A program made the position numbers and the translations under genes. Below, in pieces: positions 1 through 6,069 of a DNA stretch of 6,069 nucleotides; positions within the stretch are counted from its first letter, which is position 1; each line of letters starts with the position of its first letter. The DNA is from Sphingomonadaceae bacterium (GTDB taxonomy: Bacteria > Pseudomonadota > Alphaproteobacteria > Sphingomonadales > Sphingomonadaceae): positions 1 to 6,069 of the forward strand of contig JACMKH010000422.1 in assembly GCA_014380205.1 (NCBI GenBank), written 5' to 3'. Below the pieces are notes generated by a model that was not told the origin of the DNA, ran no database searches, and was given only the letters and a program-made list of their open reading frames with translations.

Positions 1-684
1 CGGGGTCAGCCCGCCATCGGCGTCGGCGTCGTGGGTCGACCAGCCCTCGGCGAGGAACTCGGCCGGGTCGAGCGGGCCGCCCATCGGCTCGGCGCCGCTC
101 GCCTCCAGCGCGGCGATCTCGCTGTTGCTGGTCACGCCGAACGGGCTCACGATCGGCGTGGAGAGCTCTTTCTCAGCAAACGCCTCGGGCTTGGCCGTCT
201 TCGGATCGACGGGGGACAGGGCGATATCAAAGTCACCGGTCGGCTCCTCCATTCCCGGCTCCCCCTGCCAGGTTGCAAGCAGGAAGCCCTCGTCATAGGC
301 CGCGACATCGACCTGCTTGTCGGTCAGCGCCTTGTCGTTCTTGGCGATTGCGTCGTAATAATATTCCTCGGCGTCGAGCGTCTCGGTGCTCGCCATCAGC
401 GCGGGCAGCGGCTCGCCGTCCTTGGGGGTTTCCGGCTTGGGCGCGCCGTCCATCGCGAGAGCATCGGCGGCCGGCTTGACGCCGGTTTCCTTGAACTCGG
501 CGAGCTTGTGCTCGGCCATGCGCGCGTCGAGCGCGGCGAGCCGCGTCGAGGCCTTGAACGAGGCCGGCTTGGCGGCGAGCTTGGTGTCGGCGATGGCGAA
601 ATCCTCGCCGACCGCCTCGCCCGCATAGGCGGCGGTGGCGGTGCAGAGCAGCGTCGCCGTCGCGAGCGTGAGCAGATCCTTCAT
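1..684 (-). CDS. Exported EF-hand-like protein, N-terminal part (C-terminus off the left edge)
   Basis: An open minus-strand frame of 228 codons runs from an ATG at 684-682 to the window edge without a stop. The start is supported by a Shine-Dalgarno-like AAGGGAA at 692-698, 7 nt upstream. Residues 1-21 (MKDLLTLATATLLCTATAAYA) look like a Sec signal peptide with an AYA cleavage site before G22, so the protein is probably periplasmic or secreted; the Cys at 14 is not in a convincing lipobox. The mature part is rich in Ala, Lys, Glu, Asp and Pro, with an aromatic patch EEYYYDAI at 106-113. The last visible residues, D219-A-D221-A-D223-G-G-L-T-P228, match the first ten positions of an EF-hand calcium-binding loop (acidic at positions 1, 3 and 5, Gly at 6). 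Calcium binding is therefore inferred, but the loop's final Glu and any partner hand lie outside the window. The biological role is not recognised. It is divergent from purB. Confidence 0.75.
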   Translation of the reverse strand, partial: MKDLLTLATATLLCTATAAYAGEAVGEDFAIADTKLAAKPASFKASTRLAALDARMAEHKLAEFKETGVKPAADALAMDGAPKPETPKDGEPLPALMASTETLDAEEYYYDAIAKNDKALTDKQVDVAAYDEGFLLATWQGEPGMEEPTGDFDIALSPVDPKTAKPEAFAEKELSTPIVSPFGVTSNSEIAALEASGAEPMGGPLDPAEFLAEGWSTHDADADGGLTP

Positions 685-923
685 CGTGACATTCCCTTCG
701 TGTTGGCTAAAAATACCGGGCCGCGAAGTGACCGCGGACGGCGACCGTTTGGCCCCCGTAACCACCCATCGCCCCGCCAACGGCGCATTTCGCCAAATCG
801 TTCCGGCGGATGCACGACCGCGCGACGGGCTGTTCATCGGTCGCGGCGGAAGGCGTGCGCGTTTGCCCGGCCCCCGCATCCCTGTTAGGCGGCACGCGCG
901 ACAAGAGCCGCAGGAACCCGCCG
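685..923. other. Divergent intergenic region with weak promoter candidates
   Basis: This 239-bp gap lies between the EF-hand-like gene (leftward) and purB (rightward) and should carry both promoters. On the minus strand the only AT-rich stretch, TATTTTTA (rc of about 708-715), could be a -10 region for the EF-hand-like gene, but no good -35 element sits at the right distance. On the plus strand TTGCCCG at 863-869 followed 14 nt later by GTTAGG at 884-889 faintly resembles the alphaproteobacterial housekeeping promoter pattern and would place a start near 897, shortly before the purB ribosome-binding site. Both are weak matches. No terminator, tRNA or convincing small gene was seen. Confidence 0.25.
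912..916 (+). promoter_or_regulatory. Ribosome-binding site that fixes the purB start
   Basis: AGGAA lies 7 nt upstream of the ATG at 924. It supports that start over the in-frame ATG at 810, which would add 38 residues of low-complexity sequence that does not resemble the N-terminus of any adenylosuccinate lyase I know. Confidence 0.7.
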
Positions 924-2224
<1,301 letters not shown>

Positions 2225-2228
<4 letters not shown>

Positions 2229-2515
2229 CGGGTTTCGCGGTGCTCTACCGGTGGGCGGTCGAACCCGACCATGAGGCCTATTTCATCGAGCGCTGGCGAG
2301 CGGGAACCGCGCTGCTCCGCGACCGATATGGCGCGCTGGGCTCCTGCCTCGCGCGAACCGACGAGGGCGAGTTCATCGCCTTCGCGCGCTGGCCGAGCGA
2401 AGAGGCTCGCGCGGCCGCTTTCGCCGCGCGAGGTCCGCTCGAACCCTGGCCCGGCATCGCCAGCTTTTCGGAGACAAAGCTCAGCGTGATCGCTGACCTG
2501 CTGACGTCGCCTTAG
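2225..2515 (+). CDS. ABM-superfamily-like small protein (dimeric alpha/beta barrel)
   Basis: A 96-residue protein starting at the ATG that overlaps the purB stop codon by 4 nt (ATGA). No strong Shine-Dalgarno precedes it, so translation probably depends on ribosomes finishing purB. The pattern fits the ferredoxin-like beta-alpha-beta-beta fold of the antibiotic biosynthesis monooxygenase superfamily: a first strand FAVLYRWAV (4-12), a helix from PDHEAYFIERWRAG to LLRDRYGA (14-37), then LGSCLART and EFIAFARWPSEEAR (38-62). Members of this superfamily are small dimeric enzymes or binding proteins, many uncharacterised, and the fold does not predict a substrate. No link to purine metabolism is known to me. 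Its TAG stop overlaps the stop of the convergent MBL gene by 4 bp. The gene call is firm; the family call rests on residue pattern only. Confidence 0.8.
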
Positions 2516-3438
2516 TGGCTGTGCGGCTCGCCGCCGTCGTGGCTGTGGGCGGGCGGGTTGATCAGGCTGTCGTGGACGAAGCCGACGAACGTCGGGCCGT
2601 CGATGAAGCCGCCTTCGACCGCGTAGGGCTGGGCGATGTTCATCGCTTGAATCTGTTCGATTGTTTGCCCCTCCTCGATCGCGGCGGCGACGCGGTCGCG
2701 GATGAGCATCAGCATGTCGCGATAAGCTGCGAGATCGGCGCGCGTCGCGACGGGGCCGTGGCCGGGGATGATCCGGGTCTGGTCGTTGGCGAGCGCGAGG
2801 CCGCGCTCGGCGGCGGCGATCATGCCCTGGACGCTGCCGCCCGAATCGCGGTCGATGAAGGGCAGCGAGATGCGGTGGAAGAAGAGATCGCCCATGTGGA
2901 GGACATTGGCGCGCTCCCAGCGGACGATCGAGTCGCCGTCGGTGTGGGCACTGTCGACGTGGATCAGGTGCACGGTGTCGCCGTTCAAATGGAGCTTGAG
3001 CCCGTCCTCATAGGTGACGACGGGGAGCGCAGCGGGGGGCGAGGCGGGAGTGCCTTCGCCGTCGCGGCGCGTCTGCGGGCTCGCCATGCGGATGCGGACA
3101 TTGTCGTGCGCGAGGATCAGCGCGCCCGCCTGCCCGAGATTCTCGTTCCCGCCGGTGTGGTCGCCGTGCCAGTGCGTGTTGACGAGAAATCGCGCGGGCG
3201 TCGCGCCGAGGCCCGCGACCGCGGCCTGGATGCGTTCGGTCAGCGGCGCGAACTGGTCGTCGACGAGCACGGTGCCGTCGGGGCCGTGGCTGACGCCGAT
3301 ATTGCCGCCCGCGCCGAACAGCACCGCTACGCCCGGCGCGAGCGGTTCGCTCCTGATCTCGACGCTCGAAAAATCGCGCTCTTGGGCAACCGCAGGCGCA
3401 GCGAGCAAAAGCAGCGCGGTGGCGGCAATGATTCTCAT
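2512..3438 (-). CDS. Exported metallo-beta-lactamase-fold hydrolase
   Basis: A 308-residue protein. Residues 1-19 (MRIIAATALLLLAAPAVAQ) are a clear Sec signal peptide with an A-V-A site, so the protein is probably periplasmic. The MBL-fold metal motif THWHGDHTGGN is at 88-98, giving H89, H91, D93 and H94. Further likely ligands are H165 in SAHTDGDS, D184 in HMGDLFF and H227 in PGHGP. This complete HxHxDH...H...D...H set predicts a binuclear zinc site. The sequence resembles the large uncharacterised group often labelled 'MBL fold metallo-hydrolase' or SoxH-related. Beta-lactam hydrolysis is possible for the fold but cannot be inferred here. The C-terminus ends in HSH-DGGEP-HSH (298-308), four histidines that could bind metal. 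It lies 57 nt downstream of dnaJ on the same strand with no obvious intervening terminator, so it may be read from the dnaK-dnaJ transcript or from its own promoter. Confidence 0.92.
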   Translation of the reverse strand: MRIIAATALLLLAAPAVAQERDFSSVEIRSEPLAPGVAVLFGAGGNIGVSHGPDGTVLVDDQFAPLTERIQAAVAGLGATPARFLVNTHWHGDHTGGNENLGQAGALILAHDNVRIRMASPQTRRDGEGTPASPPAALPVVTYEDGLKLHLNGDTVHLIHVDSAHTDGDSIVRWERANVLHMGDLFFHRISLPFIDRDSGGSVQGMIAAAERGLALANDQTRIIPGHGPVATRADLAAYRDMLMLIRDRVAAAIEEGQTIEQIQAMNIAQPYAVEGGFIDGPTFVGFVHDSLINPPAHSHDGGEPHSH

Positions 3439-3443
3439 GGCGA

Positions 3444-3450
3444 TCCTCCC
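3444..3450 (-). promoter_or_regulatory. Strong ribosome-binding site of the MBL-fold gene
   Basis: Reading the minus strand, GGGAGGA lies 5 nt before the ATG at 3438-3436. It is the best Shine-Dalgarno match in the window and fixes the start just ahead of the signal peptide. It lies in the 57-nt gap after dnaJ, so the gene can be translated independently of dnaJ. Confidence 0.75.
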
Positions 3451-3495
3451 TGTTGAACGGAGAATATCAGGCGGAGCCGGCCGAAGCCAATCCTG

Positions 3496-4611
3496 CTAGC
3501 CGCCGACCATCGTCTTGAGCTTGTTAAGGAAGCCCGAGCTTTGCGGGCATTCATCCCCGGTTTCGGTCTCGCGGAACGCCTGGAGCAGCTCGCGCTGCTT
3601 CGCGCTCAGACGCGTCGGCGTCTCGACGTCGAGCTGGATGACGAGGTCGCCGTGGCCGCGGCTCTGGAGGACGGGCATGCCCGCGCCGCGCTGGCGGACC
3701 TGACGGCCCGACTGCATGCCGGGCGGGATCGGGATCGCATGGACGCTGCCGTCGAGCGAGGGGACCTCGATCGAGCCGCCGAGCGCGGCGATGGTGAACG
3801 AAATCGGGCAGCGCGCGAACAGCGTCGTGCCCTCGCGCTGGAATATCGCGTGGCGCTTCAAGTGGACGAAAATGTAGAGATCGCCGGCGGGGCCGCCGCG
3901 CACGCCCGCCTCGCCCTCGCCGCTCACGCGGATGCGCGTGCCCTCGTCGACTCCCGGCGGCACTTTGACGTTGAGGCTCTTGGTCTTCTCGACGCGGCCC
4001 TCGCCGCGGCATTCGGGGCATGGATCGGCGATCACCTCGCCGAGGCCGTGGCATGACGGGCAGGTCCGCTCGACGACGAAGAAGCCTTGCTGCGCGCGAA
4101 CCTTCCCGCGCCCCGCGCAGCCGCCGCAGGTCTGCGATCCGGTGCCGGGCTTGGCGCCCGAGCCGTGGCAGGGCTCGCAGGTCGCGGTGACGTCGATCGC
4201 GATCGTCGCGTCCTTGCCGTTGTAGGCTTCCTCGAGGCTGATCTCGTAATCGTAGCGCAGGTCGGCGCCGCGGCGGACATCGCGGCCGCGCCGCGCGCCG
4301 CCGCCCATGAAGCCCTCGCCGAAGATGTTCTCGAAGATGTCGGAAAAGGCGTCGAAGCCGGGGCCGCCGCCGCCGTTGCCGCCGTTGCGGAAGGCGGCGT
4401 GGCCGTAGCGGTCATAGGCCGCGCGCTTCTGGGGATCCTTGAGGCACTCATAGGCCTCGCTAACCGCCTTGAACTTGGACTCGGCGTCGCCGCAGCCGTT
4501 GTTGCGGTCGGGATGGTGCTCCATTGCGAGCTTGCGATAGGCGGCCTTGATCGTCGTCGCGTCGGCGCCGCGCTCGACCTGGAGCAGCTGATAATAGTCG
4601 ACCTCGGTCAT
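3496..4611 (-). CDS. dnaJ: Chaperone protein DnaJ (Hsp40, class A)
   Basis: Cytosolic co-chaperone that delivers unfolded clients to DnaK and stimulates its ATPase. The 371-residue product has the full type I layout. The J-domain is at about 4-70 with the HPD motif at 33-35. The Gly/Phe-rich linker is at about 74-106 ([13 protein letters not shown]). The zinc-binding region has all four CxxCxGxG repeats, at C145/C148, C162/C165, C184/C187 and C198/C201. The C-terminal client-binding beta domains run from about 207 to 340. The length is normal and no cysteine is lost. I chose the ATG at 4611 ([10 protein letters not shown]) because DnaJ proteins start a few residues before the DYY motif. A GTG six codons upstream (4629) is in frame but adds non-family residues and has no ribosome-binding site. 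The site before 4611 is itself weak (GCGGGG). dnaK lies upstream on the same strand, 162 nt away, with a palindromic repeat between them. Confidence 0.97.
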   Translation of the reverse strand: MTEVDYYQLLQVERGADATTIKAAYRKLAMEHHPDRNNGCGDAESKFKAVSEAYECLKDPQKRAAYDRYGHAAFRNGGNGGGGPGFDAFSDIFENIFGEGFMGGGARRGRDVRRGADLRYDYEISLEEAYNGKDATIAIDVTATCEPCHGSGAKPGTGSQTCGGCAGRGKVRAQQGFFVVERTCPSCHGLGEVIADPCPECRGEGRVEKTKSLNVKVPPGVDEGTRIRVSGEGEAGVRGGPAGDLYIFVHLKRHAIFQREGTTLFARCPISFTIAALGGSIEVPSLDGSVHAIPIPPGMQSGRQVRQRGAGMPVLQSRGHGDLVIQLDVETPTRLSAKQRELLQAFRETETGDECPQSSGFLNKLKTMVGG

Positions 4612-4640
4612 CGCCCCGCAACCCGCCACGCTCTGAACTG

Positions 4641-4730
4641 CGTCACCCCCCCGAAAACGGAGGTCCAGCTTCTTCTTCCGTCATCGGGCAAGAAAGAAGA
4701 AGCTGGATTCCCGCTTTCGCGGGAATGACG
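4641..4730. repeat. 90-bp imperfect palindrome: inverted pair of dRS3/REP-like units (REPIN- or MITE-like)
   Basis: The element is symmetric about 4685/4686. It is bounded by CGTCA (4641-4645) and TGACG (4726-4730). Perfect 14-bp arms, TCCAGCTTCTTCTT at 4664-4677 and its complement at 4694-4707, enclose a 16-nt loop. Outside these arms each half holds its own small hairpin: ATTCCCGC-TTTC-GCGGGAAT at 4707-4726, and a degenerate counterpart at 4648-4653 paired with 4658-4663 around an AAAA loop (one C/A mismatch, a G-U pair in the minus-strand RNA). By hand alignment the first 37 bases of each half match at 30 positions. Two inverted REP-like hairpin units in one small symmetric cassette is the architecture of REPINs or short palindromic MITEs. 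It fills much of the dnaK-dnaJ spacer and ends 29 nt before the dnaJ ATG. I cannot see other copies in this window, so dispersal in the genome is inferred. Confidence 0.75.
4707..4726. repeat. dRS3-like 20-bp hairpin, ATTCCC-N8-GGGAAT
   Basis: ATTCCCGCTTTCGCGGGAAT has perfect 8-bp arms and a TTTC loop. It fits exactly the ATTCCC-N8-GGGAAT consensus described for the neisserial dRS3 repeat, and similar sequences occur in many other proteobacteria. In one frame of the minus strand it reads HSRESGNP, a familiar marker of spurious ORFs made from this repeat. No U-tract follows in the minus-strand transcript, so it is not an intrinsic terminator. Confidence 0.8.
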
Positions 4731-4773
4731 GGCAAGGGCTTCGCTCAAAGAGGCATGTCCCTCGCCCATCATC

Positions 4774-6069
<1,296 letters not shown>

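Noticed and set aside
721..737. Short inverted repeat CCGCG...CGCGG in the divergent intergenic region
   Set aside because: Five-base GC arms are expected by chance at this base composition.
31..888. Long plus-strand open frame opposite the EF-hand-like gene
   Set aside because: It is an Arg/Gly-rich antisense shadow typical of GC-rich DNA. The minus strand encodes a protein with a signal peptide, a ribosome-binding site and an EF-hand-like loop.
810..923. In-frame upstream ATG that would extend PurB by 38 residues
   Set aside because: The extra residues do not resemble a PurB N-terminus, while the ATG at 924 has a good Shine-Dalgarno and yields His68 and His141 at the family's usual positions.
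2515..3456. 313-codon plus-strand open frame opposite the MBL gene
   Set aside because: Antisense shadow: the minus strand has the signal peptide, the zinc motif and a strong ribosome-binding site.
4612..4629. GTG at 4629 as the dnaJ start
   Set aside because: It adds six residues (MAGCGA) absent from the DnaJ family and has no suitable ribosome-binding site.
4641..4730. Rho-independent terminator after dnaK
   Set aside because: The stems are strong, but no run of U follows any of them in the minus-strand transcript.

Overview
The window is GC-rich (roughly two thirds G+C by eye), tightly packed bacterial chromosome. GC-rich third codon positions, the protein sequences (a DnaJ beginning [10 protein letters not shown], a DnaK ending [18 protein letters not shown]) and a repeat of the 'HSRESGNP' type suggest an alphaproteobacterium, most likely a sphingomonad. 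The taxonomic call is an inference from sequence flavour, not a database match.

Layout, left to right. (1) 1-684, minus strand: N-terminal 228 residues of an exported, EF-hand-like protein whose C-terminus lies off the left edge. (2) 685-923: divergent intergenic region. (3) 924-2228, plus: purB, adenylosuccinate lyase, with all expected active-site landmarks. (4) 2225-2515, plus: a 96-residue protein resembling the antibiotic-biosynthesis-monooxygenase (ABM, dimeric alpha/beta barrel) superfamily, joined to purB by an ATGA stop/start overlap. (5) 2512-3438, minus: an exported metallo-beta-lactamase-fold hydrolase with a His-rich C-terminal tail; its stop codon overlaps that of gene 4 tail-to-tail. 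(6) 3496-4611, minus: dnaJ. (7) 4612-4773: dnaK-dnaJ spacer, largely filled by a 90-bp imperfect palindrome made of two inverted copies of a dRS3/REP-like unit. (8) 4774-6069, minus: C-terminal 431 residues of dnaK, whose N-terminus is off the right edge.

The right half is the classical Hsp70 locus dnaK-dnaJ, read right to left, with the MBL gene 57 nt downstream on the same strand and possibly sharing its transcript. The left half is a purine-biosynthesis gene with a small coupled partner. Nothing here looks like a defence island, prophage or novel multi-gene system. The most interesting non-coding structure is the symmetric repeat between dnaK and dnaJ, which may influence how much dnaJ is made relative to dnaK.
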